Assembly (NCBI RefSeq): GCF_028553725.1
Contig: NZ_CP067124.1
Location: forward strand, 186,001 to 250,000
Direction of reading: 5' to 3'
DNA: 64,000 nucleotides
Source of the DNA: Paracoccus alcaliphilus
GTDB lineage: Bacteria; Pseudomonadota; Alphaproteobacteria; Rhodobacterales; Rhodobacteraceae
The notes under the pieces: model-generated
What the model saw: the letters and a program-made list of their open reading frames with translations, nothing else
Told to the model about the DNA's origin: nothing
The model's database searches: none
Shown here: positions 9,922-18,630 of the stretch, one piece after another
How positions within the stretch are numbered: position 1 is the stretch's first letter
Layout of the letters: every line of letters begins with the position of its first letter
Translations under genes and position numbers: made by a program

Positions 9922-10710
9922 ATGGGCGAACTTCTGAAGGGCAAACGCGGCCTGGTGATGGGGGTCGCCAATGACCGCTCGATCGCCTGGGGCATTGCGA
10001 AGGCGGTGGCCGATCAGGGTGCAGAACTTGCCTTCAGCTATCAGGGCGAAGCCTTCGGCAAGCGGGTCGCCCCGCTGGCGCAGTCGCTGGGGTCGGACTT
10101 CCTGCTGGATATGGATGTGACCGACGATGCCTCGCTGGATGCGGGTTTCGCGGCACTGGCCGAGCGCTGGGACCGGCTGGATTTCGTGATCCACGCCATC
10201 GCCTATTCCAACAAGGACGAGCTGACCGGTCGTTTCGTCGATACCAGCCGCGCGAATTTCAAGCATTCGCTGGATATTTCCTGCTATTCGCTGATCGAGG
10301 TGTCGCGGCGTGCCATGCCGCTGATGGTGCCGGGATCGACGATCCTGACGCTGACCTATGCCGGGTCGAACCGGGTGACGCCGTTCTATAACGTCATGGG
10401 CGTGGCCAAGGCCGCGCTGGAAAGCGCCGTGCGCTATCTGGCCAACGATCTGGGCCCGGACGGTATCCGCGTCAATGCGCTGAGCCCCGGCCCGATGAAG
10501 ACGCTGGCGGGCGCGGCCATCGGAGGGGCGCGCAAGACCTTCCGCCATACCGAGGCCAACGCCCCCCTGCGCGCCAATGCCACGCTGGAGGCGATTGGCG
10601 GCACCGCGGTCTGGCTGTTGTCGGACTGGGGGGCCTGTACCACCGGCGAGGTGGTGACGGTCGATGGCGGCTATCACGTGCTGGGCATGCCGCAAAGCGA
10701 GAACCTGTGA
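9922..10710 (+). CDS. fabI: Enoyl-ACP reductase (NADH), FabI type
   Basis: 262 residues. It has the FabI form of the SDR fold: MGVANDRSIAWGIAKA near the N-terminus (dinucleotide site), a Tyr-x6-Lys catalytic motif in YNVMGVAK, and the C-terminal TGEVVTVDGGYHVLGM. It reduces trans-2-enoyl-ACP in the last step of each elongation cycle. Third gene of the fab operon. Confidence 0.96.
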   Translation: MGELLKGKRGLVMGVANDRSIAWGIAKAVADQGAELAFSYQGEAFGKRVAPLAQSLGSDFLLDMDVTDDASLDAGFAALAERWDRLDFVIHAIAYSNKDELTGRFVDTSRANFKHSLDISCYSLIEVSRRAMPLMVPGSTILTLTYAGSNRVTPFYNVMGVAKAALESAVRYLANDLGPDGIRVNALSPGPMKTLAGAAIGGARKTFRHTEANAPLRANATLEAIGGTAVWLLSDWGACTTGEVVTVDGGYHVLGMPQSENL

Positions 10711-10812
10711 GGCCGGGGGACTTTGCGTCCCGTCGCCGGCTGCTTCCCGAACCAGTGGCGCACCAGCCGGCGCCCCCTGCAGGATATTTGTGCACCAAAG
10801 ATGGAGGGGGCG

Positions 10813-11637
10813 ATGCGTCATTTCACGGCGAGCGACGGGGCACGGATGGCGTTTCTCGATGAGGGCGAGGGGCTGCCGGTGCTGTGTCTGGCCGGGCTGA
10901 CCCGCAATATGGGCGATTTCGACTATGTCGCGCCGCATCTGGCCGGGGTGCGGCTGATCCGCATGGATTATCGCGGGCGCGGGCAGTCGGACTGGACCGG
11001 GGCGGCCAGCTATACCGTGCCGCAAGAGGGGCGGGATGCGCTGGAGCTGCTGGATCATCTGGGGATCGCACGGGCGGCGATTCTGGGCACGTCCCGGGGC
11101 GGGCTGATCGGGCTGTTGCTGGCGGCGGTGGCGCATGAGCGGTTGCTGGGTCTGTGCCTGAACGATGTCGGGCCGGTGATCGAACAGGCCGGGCTGGAGC
11201 GGATTTTCGATTATATCGGGCGCAACCCTTCGGCCCGGACATATGAGGCGCTGGCGGCGCGGCTGCCTGCGGCGATGCCGGGATTTGCCGATGTGCCCGA
11301 GGGCCGCTGGCTGAGTGATGCCTGCAAGCATTACGAAGAGGTGCCCGAGGGGCTGCGCATCCGCTATGATCCGGCCCTGCGCGAGGCGTTTCTGGCGGCG
11401 TTCGAGGGCGAGGCGCCGGATCTGTGGCCTCTGTGGCAGGCGACCGGGGATCTGCCGGTGGCGCTGATCCGGGGGGCCAATTCGGATCTGCTGTCGGCAG
11501 GGGTCGCGGATGAAATGCGGCGGCGGCGCCCGGATATGGTCTTTGCCGAAGTGCCGGGCCGCGCCCATGTGCCCTGGCTGGATGAGCCTGAAAGCATTGC
11601 CGCCTGCCGCGAGTGGCTGTCGAAGATGGGCGCTTAG
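10813..11637 (+). CDS. Alpha/beta hydrolase
   Basis: 274 residues from ATG 10813, chosen because GGAGGGGG stands directly upstream (10803-10810). Canonical alpha/beta hydrolase features: oxyanion strand VLCLAGLTRN, RMDYRGRGQSD, nucleophile elbow LGTSRGGL and a C-terminal His in GRAHVPWLDEP. Substrate unknown. It is 102 bp after fabI and 50 bp before the ScfR-like regulator, all on the same strand. Confidence 0.85.
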   Translation: MRHFTASDGARMAFLDEGEGLPVLCLAGLTRNMGDFDYVAPHLAGVRLIRMDYRGRGQSDWTGAASYTVPQEGRDALELLDHLGIARAAILGTSRGGLIGLLLAAVAHERLLGLCLNDVGPVIEQAGLERIFDYIGRNPSARTYEALAARLPAAMPGFADVPEGRWLSDACKHYEEVPEGLRIRYDPALREAFLAAFEGEAPDLWPLWQATGDLPVALIRGANSDLLSAGVADEMRRRRPDMVFAEVPGRAHVPWLDEPESIAACREWLSKMGA

Positions 11638-11687
11638 GCTCAGCGGGGCGCTTGCGCGTCCTGCCGTGGCGGGGTTTCATACGCGGC

Positions 11688-12989
11688 ATGAAGCAGCGCA
11701 GCGCCAATCATGTCCTGACCGGGACCCGTATCCGCGAACGCCGGCTGGCGCTGTCGCGCAGGCAGTCCGATGTGGCGCGGGCGGCGGGGATCTCGGCCGC
11801 CTATCTGAACCTGATCGAGCATAACCGCCGCCCGGTCGGCGATGCCCTGATGGTGCGGCTGGCCGATATCCTGCAAGTGCCGCCCGAGGAACTGGTGGCC
11901 GGGCGCGAGGAGGCCCGGATCGCCGCCATGCGCGAGGCCGCCGCACGCCTGCCCGTGCCGCTGACGGGTGGTCAGGCCGAACTGGAGCAGGCGCCCGAGT
12001 TTCTGGCCCGCTTTCCCGGCTGGGCCGCGGTTCTGATCGCCTCGGCCCGTCGCGCCGAGGGGCTGGAGCGGCAGTTGGTCAGCCTGTCGGATAGGATGAC
12101 GCAGGACCCCTATCTGCTGGCCACGCTGCATGAGGTGCTGTCGGCGGTGACCTCGCTGCGTTCCACCGCCTCGATCCTGGCCGAAGAGGGCGATATTCCG
12201 GCCGATTGGCGCCAGCGTTTCCATGCCAATCTGGACGAGGACAGTCAGCGCCTGTCGCGCACGGCGCAATCGCTGGTCGCCTATCTGGACAGTTTCGAGG
12301 CCGAGGGCACCATCTTTACCCCGCAGGAAGAGGTCGAGGCCTGGATGGCGGCGGGACGGCCCGAGATCGACGATCCCGACGGGCCGCTGGTTTCGGACGC
12401 CGCGCGTGCCATGGCGCGCGATCGCCAGACCCGGATGAGTGCCGATGCCGATGCGCTGCCCGACAGCGTGCTGACCGAGGCGGTGGCAAAGGCCGGGGGC
12501 GATCCCCTGCGCATGGCGGCACTGCTGGATCAGCCGCTGGATCTGGTGATGCGGCGGCTGGTGGCGCTGCACCCGCCGGGATTCGAGGGCGCGGGCCTGC
12601 TGGTCTGCGATGGCTCTGGCGCGTTGACGCAGCGCGATCCCGCACCGGGATTTCCGCTGCCCCGGCCCGGCGATACCTGCCCGCTCTGGCCGCTGTTTCA
12701 GGCGCTGACCGCACCACAGACCGCCATTCACTGCTGGGTCGAAGCCCCCGGCGGCAACCGCTTTGACACCATCAGCCACGCCACCCGCAGCCAGCCCGAG
12801 GGGATCGACGGACCGGTGCTGACCCGTGCGCAGATGCTGATCCTGCCTGCCGGGGCGGCGGGTGCCGGCCTGCCTTCGGGGCCAGCCGCCCTGCCCGGTC
12901 CGGTCACGCGGATCGGTCCCGCCTGCCGGATCTGTCCGCGCGATCAGTGCCCCGCCCGGCGCGAGCCGTCGATCCTGGTGACATCGTGA
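11688..12989 (+). CDS. XRE-family ScfR-type regulator (DUF2083)
   Basis: 433 residues from ATG 11688. Residues 8-65 are an XRE helix-turn-helix (RIRERRLALSRRQSDVARA, ISAAYLNLIEHNRRPVG). The C-terminus carries the DUF2083 signature: PLPRPGDTCPLWPLFQ and the Cys cluster CRICPRDQCPARREPSI, as in short-chain fatty acyl-CoA regulators such as PccR and RamB. The middle is unusual: instead of an obvious HExxH segment it has a helical pair around LHEVLSAVTSLRSTASIL and DEDSQRLSRTAQSL that resembles a histidine kinase dimerisation domain. It probably controls carbon metabolism genes in response to an acyl-CoA and is followed by two-component genes on the same strand. Confidence 0.85.
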   Translation: MKQRSANHVLTGTRIRERRLALSRRQSDVARAAGISAAYLNLIEHNRRPVGDALMVRLADILQVPPEELVAGREEARIAAMREAAARLPVPLTGGQAELEQAPEFLARFPGWAAVLIASARRAEGLERQLVSLSDRMTQDPYLLATLHEVLSAVTSLRSTASILAEEGDIPADWRQRFHANLDEDSQRLSRTAQSLVAYLDSFEAEGTIFTPQEEVEAWMAAGRPEIDDPDGPLVSDAARAMARDRQTRMSADADALPDSVLTEAVAKAGGDPLRMAALLDQPLDLVMRRLVALHPPGFEGAGLLVCDGSGALTQRDPAPGFPLPRPGDTCPLWPLFQALTAPQTAIHCWVEAPGGNRFDTISHATRSQPEGIDGPVLTRAQMLILPAGAAGAGLPSGPAALPGPVTRIGPACRICPRDQCPARREPSILVTS

Positions 12990-13091
12990 TCTGACACCCC
13001 GACCAAGGCATGCTTTGACAGCGCGGCCTCTTGCACCGCATTATCAGGGGGAACGCGCCCCTTCGGCCTTGGCCCTGCAAGGAGATCACCG

Positions 13092-13466
13092 CTGACGGAA
13101 AGTCTCGATATTCTGATGATCGAGGACGAGGCGAATATTGCCGAAGCCATCCGTTTCATCCTCAGCCGCGCGGGCTGGCGCATCGCCCTGCATCCCGAAG
13201 GGACCGAGGCGCTGCGCCAGATTCGCGAACAAAAGCCGCGACTGATCATTCTGGACCTGATGCTGCCCGGCCGCTCGGGGGCCGAGATCCTGTGCGATCT
13301 GCGCGCCGATGCCGATATCGGGCTGGCGCGGACACCGGTCCTGATGCTGAGCGCGCGTGCGCAGCATCCCGATTCGGTCCCGGCACTGGATCAGGCAACC
13401 GCCGTGCTGGCCAAGCCCTTCGCCAACGACGATCTGCGACGGATGGTCAGGGAATTGCTTGCATGA
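13092..13466 (+). CDS. Stand-alone receiver-domain response regulator
   Basis: A CheY-like single-domain receiver, 124 residues if read from CTG 13092, which has AAGGAG seven bases upstream (13079-13084). The first in-frame ATG (13116) lacks a ribosome site and would delete the first beta strand (LDILMIEDE), so the CTG start is preferred; a base error is the alternative. Phosphorylation residues are intact: Glu11/Asp12, Asp55 in IILDLMLPG, Thr/Ser in MLSARA and Lys108 in AKPF. There is no output domain, so it must act by protein contact. Its likely kinase is the SLC5-kinase encoded 300 bp downstream. Confidence 0.85.
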   Translation: MTESLDILMIEDEANIAEAIRFILSRAGWRIALHPEGTEALRQIREQKPRLIILDLMLPGRSGAEILCDLRADADIGLARTPVLMLSARAQHPDSVPALDQATAVLAKPFANDDLRRMVRELLA

Positions 13467-13484
13467 ACCGGGACAGAGGGCGCG

Positions 13485-13775
13485 ATGGCTGAGCAACCAA
13501 GGCTGTTTCTGGAACGCGCCTCCCTGCGGCGGCGCAGGCTGGGCGACGCGGCGCGGGTGCTGCCGGTGGCCGCCGCGCTGGCGGTGCTGATCCCGGTCTG
13601 GTGGCTGCCCTGGGTCTTCGCCAGCGCCGGTGGCGTGATCTGGCTGTTCGTCACCTGGGCCGGGCTGATCGTGCTGATCGGCCTGCTGCACCGCGCGCTG
13701 ATCCGCGCCGAGGCCGCCATACACAATGCCGATCCGTCCGCCAGCGCTTCGCAGGAGGGCAGCGATGCCCTTTGA
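13485..13775 (+). CDS. Small two-helix membrane protein
   Basis: 96 residues, not recognised. A basic N-terminus (RASLRRRRLGDAARV) is followed by two hydrophobic segments (about 26-45 and 50-70) and a short polar tail. Its end overlaps the start of the transporter-kinase gene by 11 nt, suggesting translational coupling and a shared function. The comparable place in some SLC5 transporter operons is taken by a small two-helix subunit (DUF485/DUF4212 type); this protein has that architecture but no clear family match by eye. Confidence 0.65.
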   Translation: MAEQPRLFLERASLRRRRLGDAARVLPVAAALAVLIPVWWLPWVFASAGGVIWLFVTWAGLIVLIGLLHRALIRAEAAIHNADPSASASQEGSDAL

Positions 13776-16452
13776 GACGCTGGTCGCGGGCTGTCTGGCC
13801 TATGCGGCGCTGATGTTCGCCGTCGCCTTCTGGGCCGACCGGCAGGCGGCGCGGGGGCGTGTCCGCTGGCTGGATCATCCGGTGGTCTATACGCTGTCGC
13901 TGTCGGTCTATTGCTCGGCCTGGACGTTTTACGGCGCGGTCGGCTATGCCAGCCGCTCGGGGCTGGAATTCGCGACGATCTATCTGGGACCGACGGTGGT
14001 GTTCGCCGGGTCATGGTGGGGGCTGCGGCGGCTGGTGCGGGTGGCGCGGACGCATCATGTCACCTCGATCGCGGACCTGCTGTCGGCACGGTTCGGCAAG
14101 TCGAACCGGCTGGCGGCGCTGGTGACGCTGATCGGAGTGCTGGCGGCGACGCCCTATATCGCGCTGCAACTGCAATCGGTGCGCCTGTCCTTCGAGGTCT
14201 TCGCCACCGCCCATCCCAATGGCGACGGCACCCTGGGCGGCACCGCGTTGTGGCTGGCGGCGGGGCTGGCGCTGTTCACCATCCTGTTCGGCACACGCAA
14301 TCTGGCCGCGGATGAGCGTCACCACGGCGTCGTCATGGCCATCGCGCTGGAGGCCGTGGTCAAGCTGCTGGCCTTTCTGGCGCTTGGCGGTTTCGTGGTC
14401 TGGGGGCTGGCCGACGGTCCCGCCGATATCATCGCACGCATCGCCCGCGCATCCAACGACCCGGTGCTGGCCGAAGGCTGGCGGCTGCAACCCGATCGGT
14501 GGGCGGCGCTGAACATCGTCTCGGCGGCTGCCATCCTGACCCTGCCGCGCATGTTTCAGGTGATGGTGATCGAGGCCGCGGACGAGGACCGGCTGCGCGT
14601 GGCCGGCTGGGCCTTTCCGGCCTATCTGTTCGCGATGTCGCTGTTCGTGCTGCCCATCGCGGTGATGGGCCACGAGCTGCTGCCCGTCGGTGCCAATCCC
14701 GATCTGTATGTGCTGACCCTGCCCGAGGCTGCCGGGCAGAACCTGCTGGCGCTGCTGGTCTTTCTGGGCGGATTTTCGGCGGCGACCTCGATGGTGGTGG
14801 TCAGTGCCATCGCCCTGTCCACGATGATCTCGAACCATTGGCTGACACCGGTCTGGCTGGCGCTGCGCAAATCCAGCCCATCGGACGAACCCGACGACCT
14901 GCGGACATTGGTGCTGAACTCTCGCAGGCTGGCGATTCTGGCGGTGGTCGCGGCGGGCTGGATCTATCACGAGGCATCGGGCGGCAGCACCGCGCTGGCG
15001 GCGATGGGGCTGGTGGCCTTTACCGGCGTGGCGCAGGTGCTGCCGGCGATGCTGGGCGGGCTGTTGTGGCGGGGCGCGAACCGGATCGGCGCCTATGCCG
15101 GGATCGGCACGGGCTTCGCGATGTGGTTGGTCCTGATCTTCCTGCCCTCGATCGGGATCGGCAGCGCGCCGCCCCTGCCATCGGGGGTGGATCCGCTGGC
15201 CTTCAGCATCTTCCTGACACTGACCGCCAACAGCCTTGCCTTCATCCTCTGCTCGATCTTCTGCTTTCCCGACCCGGTCGAGAGGTTGCAGGCGCTGTCC
15301 TTCGTCAGCGCGGTCGAGCCGCGCCAGAACGGCGCCCCCGCGCGCGGAGAGGACCGGGTCGAGCCGCTGCTGGTCATGGCGCGGCGGATCTGGGGCGCCG
15401 ATCCCGCACTGCTGTTCTTTCGCGCCGAGGCCGCCGCGCAGGGCAAATCGGGCTATCTTCCCGATCTGACACCCGGCTTTCTGACCCGGCTGGAGCGGCG
15501 GCTGGCCGGTTCCGTTGGCGCCGCCACCGCCCATGCCATGGTCGAGCGCGTGGCGGGCAGCACCGGGCTGACCGTGGCCGATCTGATACAGGTCGCCGAC
15601 GAGGCGCAGCGGGCCAAAGAGGAAACCCAGCGGCTGGAAACCGCCTCGATCGAGCTGGCCCGCACCGCCCGCCAGCTGCGCGAGGCGAATGAGAAGCTGA
15701 CCGCCCTGTCGGTGCAAAAGGATGCCTTTCTGGACCAGATCAGCCATGAATTGCGCACGCCGATGACCTCGATCCGCGCCTTTTCCGAATTTCTCAGCAC
15801 GCCCGACCTGACCGAGGCCGAGCGCCGCAAATTCGCCGATATCATCCATGACGAGGCCGGGCGGCTGACGCGGCTGCTGGACAACCTGCTGGACATCTCG
15901 GTTCTGGAAAGCGGAGAGGCGCGGCTGACGGTTGCGGTCTCGAACCTGCATACGCTGATCGAGCGCGCGCTGACCGCCGCCTCGGCCACCCGCCCCGAGC
16001 GGGTGTTCAGCATCGACCGCGACCCGCTGGCCGAATATGTGCCGGTCATCACCGATGCCGACCGGCTGTTGCAGGTGCTGATCAACGTCATCGCCAACGC
16101 CCGCAAATATTGCGACGCCGACCGGCCCTCGCTGAAGATCCGCGCCCGCCCGGTCGAAGGCGGGGGCGCACAGATCGACATCGTCGATAACGGCTCGGGG
16201 ATTGATCCGGGTCAGCAGACGCTGATCTTTGAAAAGTTTTCCCGCCTGAACGATCCGGCGCGCGCGGGCGGCGCGGGCCTTGGGCTGGCCATCTGCCGCG
16301 AGATCATGGCGTCACTGGGGGGCGAGATTTCCTATCTGCCGGGTCTGGGCGGCCGCGCCTTCCGCATCAGCCTGCCCGCCCGTCCGCCCACCGGACGCGG
16401 CCGCATTCCCGCGCCCGAAGATATCCCCGACGTGGATATGACGGACGGGTAA
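13765..16452 (+). CDS. SLC5 (sodium/solute symporter)-histidine kinase fusion, CbrA/CrbS-like
   Basis: 895 residues from ATG 13765 (GGAGGG eight bases upstream). Residues 1-480 are a multi-helix SLC5 transporter domain (VYTLSLSVYCSAWTFYGAVG at the front, GFSAATSMVVVSAIALSTM in the core). A linker and coiled coil (about 610-650) lead to the kinase: H-box with His661 in DQISHELRTPMTSIR, N-box NVIANARKYC, G1 DNGSGI and G2 GAGLGLAIC. There is no C-terminal receiver, so phosphate must go to a separate protein, probably the receiver at 13092. CbrA and CrbS relatives couple histidine or acetate sensing to carbon metabolism. Confidence 0.92.
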   Translation: MPFETLVAGCLAYAALMFAVAFWADRQAARGRVRWLDHPVVYTLSLSVYCSAWTFYGAVGYASRSGLEFATIYLGPTVVFAGSWWGLRRLVRVARTHHVTSIADLLSARFGKSNRLAALVTLIGVLAATPYIALQLQSVRLSFEVFATAHPNGDGTLGGTALWLAAGLALFTILFGTRNLAADERHHGVVMAIALEAVVKLLAFLALGGFVVWGLADGPADIIARIARASNDPVLAEGWRLQPDRWAALNIVSAAAILTLPRMFQVMVIEAADEDRLRVAGWAFPAYLFAMSLFVLPIAVMGHELLPVGANPDLYVLTLPEAAGQNLLALLVFLGGFSAATSMVVVSAIALSTMISNHWLTPVWLALRKSSPSDEPDDLRTLVLNSRRLAILAVVAAGWIYHEASGGSTALAAMGLVAFTGVAQVLPAMLGGLLWRGANRIGAYAGIGTGFAMWLVLIFLPSIGIGSAPPLPSGVDPLAFSIFLTLTANSLAFILCSIFCFPDPVERLQALSFVSAVEPRQNGAPARGEDRVEPLLVMARRIWGADPALLFFRAEAAAQGKSGYLPDLTPGFLTRLERRLAGSVGAATAHAMVERVAGSTGLTVADLIQVADEAQRAKEETQRLETASIELARTARQLREANEKLTALSVQKDAFLDQISHELRTPMTSIRAFSEFLSTPDLTEAERRKFADIIHDEAGRLTRLLDNLLDISVLESGEARLTVAVSNLHTLIERALTAASATRPERVFSIDRDPLAEYVPVITDADRLLQVLINVIANARKYCDADRPSLKIRARPVEGGGAQIDIVDNGSGIDPGQQTLIFEKFSRLNDPARAGGAGLGLAICREIMASLGGEISYLPGLGGRAFRISLPARPPTGRGRIPAPEDIPDVDMTDG

Positions 16453-16510
16453 GGCATTTCTTAATCTGTCTTTGCCAATCTGGCCGCATCGAAGGCGAAT
16501 CGGATTGGCT

Positions 16511-17659
16511 ATGTCGGAAATTGGCTCTGGGGCGGATGGCGCAAGGGGGATTGCGGAGGGCAGCGTTCTGCGACGGCTGCTGAAAGCGCGCCTTGACGCC
16601 GCGCAGCAGGCGGGCTGTCCGCCGCTGCTGCCGCAGCCGGTCCCCCCCACCCCCGCCCGCGCGGCGGCGACCGCCGCCGGTCGCGCGGCGGACCGGCTGT
16701 ATCGGCTGGCGGTCCAGCCGGTCGAGGTGACGACCGGCGCAATGTCGCTGGCGGAAATGCCCGAAATGCTGCCCGAACGCGCACTGCTGGTGGTGCTGGC
16801 AGGTCCGGCCGAGGCTTTGGGCGTCATCGCGCTGTCGCCCGAAACCGTCACCGCGCTGGTCGAGGTGCAGGCGCTTGGCCGCATCACCAGCCGCCCGGTC
16901 GAACGCCGCCGCCCGACCCGCAGCGACGCCATGCTTTGCACCGATTTCATCAATGCCCTGTTGGGGGAACTGGCGCAGGAACTGTCCGCCTGCGACGGGT
17001 TCGAAGGTTGGCAGGGTTATCTCTATGCCAGCCATCTGGACGATCCGCGCCCGCTGCTGCTGATGCTGGAGGATCGCGCGTTCCGCAGCATCACCATGGA
17101 CCTGCGCTTTGGCGGCAATGACGGGAGAGAGGGGCGGATTCTGGTGGCCCTGCCGCAGCCTGGCCCGCCCGATCAGCCACGCGCCAGCCGCCAGATCGAG
17201 GTGGCGCCCGACATCGCCGAACCACAACCGCCCGCCCCGACGCCGGATCTTCGCCCCGACCTGACCGCCGTTACGCGTATGGCGCCGATCGAAGTAGTGG
17301 CGATCCTGTGCCGTCGCCGCATCTCTCTGGGCGAATTGCGCGCCCTTGCGCCGGGCAAGACCCTGCCCCTGCCCCGTGTCAGCCTGTCCGATACGCGGCT
17401 GGAAACGGTCTCGGGTCAACTTCTGGCACATGGCAAGCTGGGCGAGGTCGATGGCTGCCACGCCATCCGCCTGCGCAGCCCGGGTGACGCGGCACAGGAC
17501 GCCGGCATTCAGGCCGAGGCCGCGGCGGCAGCATCGCTCCGGCATCATCCCCCGATGGACGATCTTGCGCAAACCGATCCGTTCCGCGATGATGCGGACG
17601 CGGCGCGGACACCCGCCCCGCCGAAGCATGAGGAGCCCTCAAGGGTGCTTCCCGAGTAA
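16511..17659 (+). CDS. Orphan FliM/FliN-family protein with C-terminal SpoA domain
   Basis: 382 residues from ATG 16511. The middle (about 75-220) resembles the FliM CheC-like core ([39 protein letters not shown]). Residues about 255-330 form a SpoA/FliN surface-presentation domain ([21 protein letters not shown] ending [18 protein letters not shown]). The end is a low-complexity acidic tail. In flagellar motors such proteins build the C-ring that binds CheY-P. No other flagellar gene is in the window; it starts 58 bp after the transporter-kinase stop, so co-transcription is likely. Confidence 0.8.
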   Translation: MSEIGSGADGARGIAEGSVLRRLLKARLDAAQQAGCPPLLPQPVPPTPARAAATAAGRAADRLYRLAVQPVEVTTGAMSLAEMPEMLPERALLVVLAGPAEALGVIALSPETVTALVEVQALGRITSRPVERRRPTRSDAMLCTDFINALLGELAQELSACDGFEGWQGYLYASHLDDPRPLLLMLEDRAFRSITMDLRFGGNDGREGRILVALPQPGPPDQPRASRQIEVAPDIAEPQPPAPTPDLRPDLTAVTRMAPIEVVAILCRRRISLGELRALAPGKTLPLPRVSLSDTRLETVSGQLLAHGKLGEVDGCHAIRLRSPGDAAQDAGIQAEAAAAASLRHHPPMDDLAQTDPFRDDADAARTPAPPKHEEPSRVLPE

Positions 17660-17790
17660 CTCCTGACCCCCTGTCAGCGCTTTTGACGGGTTCAAGGCGG
17701 CATATTCGGTCTTTGACCCTTGAAATCAGCGCCTTTCCGACGCATCTAACAGCGGTCCCGAATCTTGGGGGCGCTTATTATGGAGTGATC

Positions 17791-18009
17791 ATGGCCAAGG
17801 AAGAAATGCTCGAATTCCCCGGCGTCGTGAAGGAACTCCTGCCAAACGCGACGTTCAAGGTCGAGCTGGAAAACGGCCATGAGATCATCGCACATATGGC
17901 AGGCAAGATGCGCAAGAACCGCATCCGCGTTCTGGCCGGCGACAAGGTTCAGGTGGAAATGAACACCTATGACCTGACCAAGGGGCGCATCAATTACCGC
18001 TTCAAATAA
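17791..18009 (+). CDS. infA: Translation initiation factor IF-1
   Basis: 72 residues; [36 protein letters not shown] core and the C-terminal [11 protein letters not shown] are diagnostic of IF-1 (single OB fold). It acts on the 30S A site during initiation. Start ATG 17791 with TGGAGTG upstream. First gene of the conserved infA-maf-RNase E/G-yacG group. Confidence 0.98.
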   Translation: MAKEEMLEFPGVVKELLPNATFKVELENGHEIIAHMAGKMRKNRIRVLAGDKVQVEMNTYDLTKGRINYRFK

Positions 18010-18039
18010 GGCCGGGGCGCTTCGCTCCGGACTTCACGC

Positions 18040-18630
18040 ATGACGCAGAACGCGCCTCCCCGACTGATTCTCGGCTCGGCCAGCCCGCGCCGACTGGAAC
18101 TGCTGGCCCAGATCGGCCTGCGCCCGGACGCGCTGCGTCCTGCCGATATCGACGAAACCCCGCTGAAGGCCGAATCTCCGCGCGACTATGTGCGGCGCAT
18201 GGCGCTGGAAAAAGCCGCCGCCATTGCGCTGGCCGATGACGAGGCGGTGCTGACCGCCGACACCACCGTCACCGTGGGGCGCCGCATTCTGGGCAAGCCC
18301 GCTGACCGCGACGAGGCCGCCCAATTCATGCGGCTGATGTCCGGGCGCCGCCACAAGGTCCTGACCGCCATCGCCCTGCGCCACGGCGACCGGACCCGGC
18401 TGCGTCTGGTCGAGACTCTGGTGCGGATGAACCCGATCAGCCCCGCCCGACTGGACGCCTATCTGGATGTCGGCGACTGGCAGGGCAAGGCTGGCGGCTA
18501 TGCCATCCAGGGCGCGGCGGTGGCCTTCATTCCCTGGATTCAGGGCTCATTTTCCGCCGTTGTCGGGCTGCCGCTTGCGGAAACCGCCCAGCTTCTGGCG
18601 GCCATCGGCATCAACGGAGGCAAGACATGA
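18040..18630 (+). CDS. maf: Maf-family nucleotide pyrophosphatase
   Basis: 196 residues. Maf motifs: N-terminal [12 protein letters not shown], the Lys in [14 protein letters not shown] with the catalytic Asp, the GRRHKVLTA helix and GYAIQGAA. Members hydrolyse dTTP/UTP and modified nucleotides to monophosphates. Its stop overlaps the next ATG (ATGA, 18627-18630). Confidence 0.93.
   Translation: MTQNAPPRLILGSASPRRLELLAQIGLRPDALRPADIDETPLKAESPRDYVRRMALEKAAAIALADDEAVLTADTTVTVGRRILGKPADRDEAAQFMRLMSGRRHKVLTAIALRHGDRTRLRLVETLVRMNPISPARLDAYLDVGDWQGKAGGYAIQGAAVAFIPWIQGSFSAVVGLPLAETAQLLAAIGINGGKT

Noticed and set aside
8590..11568. A 992-codon open frame on the minus strand across fabA-fabB-fabI.
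   Set aside because: It is the antisense of three certain genes; high GC with strong third-position bias keeps the opposite frame open. The translation is rich in Arg, His and Gln and shows no domain.
14011..15951. 646-codon minus-strand frame over the SLC5-kinase.
   Set aside because: Antisense shadow with Gln/Arg/His-rich composition.
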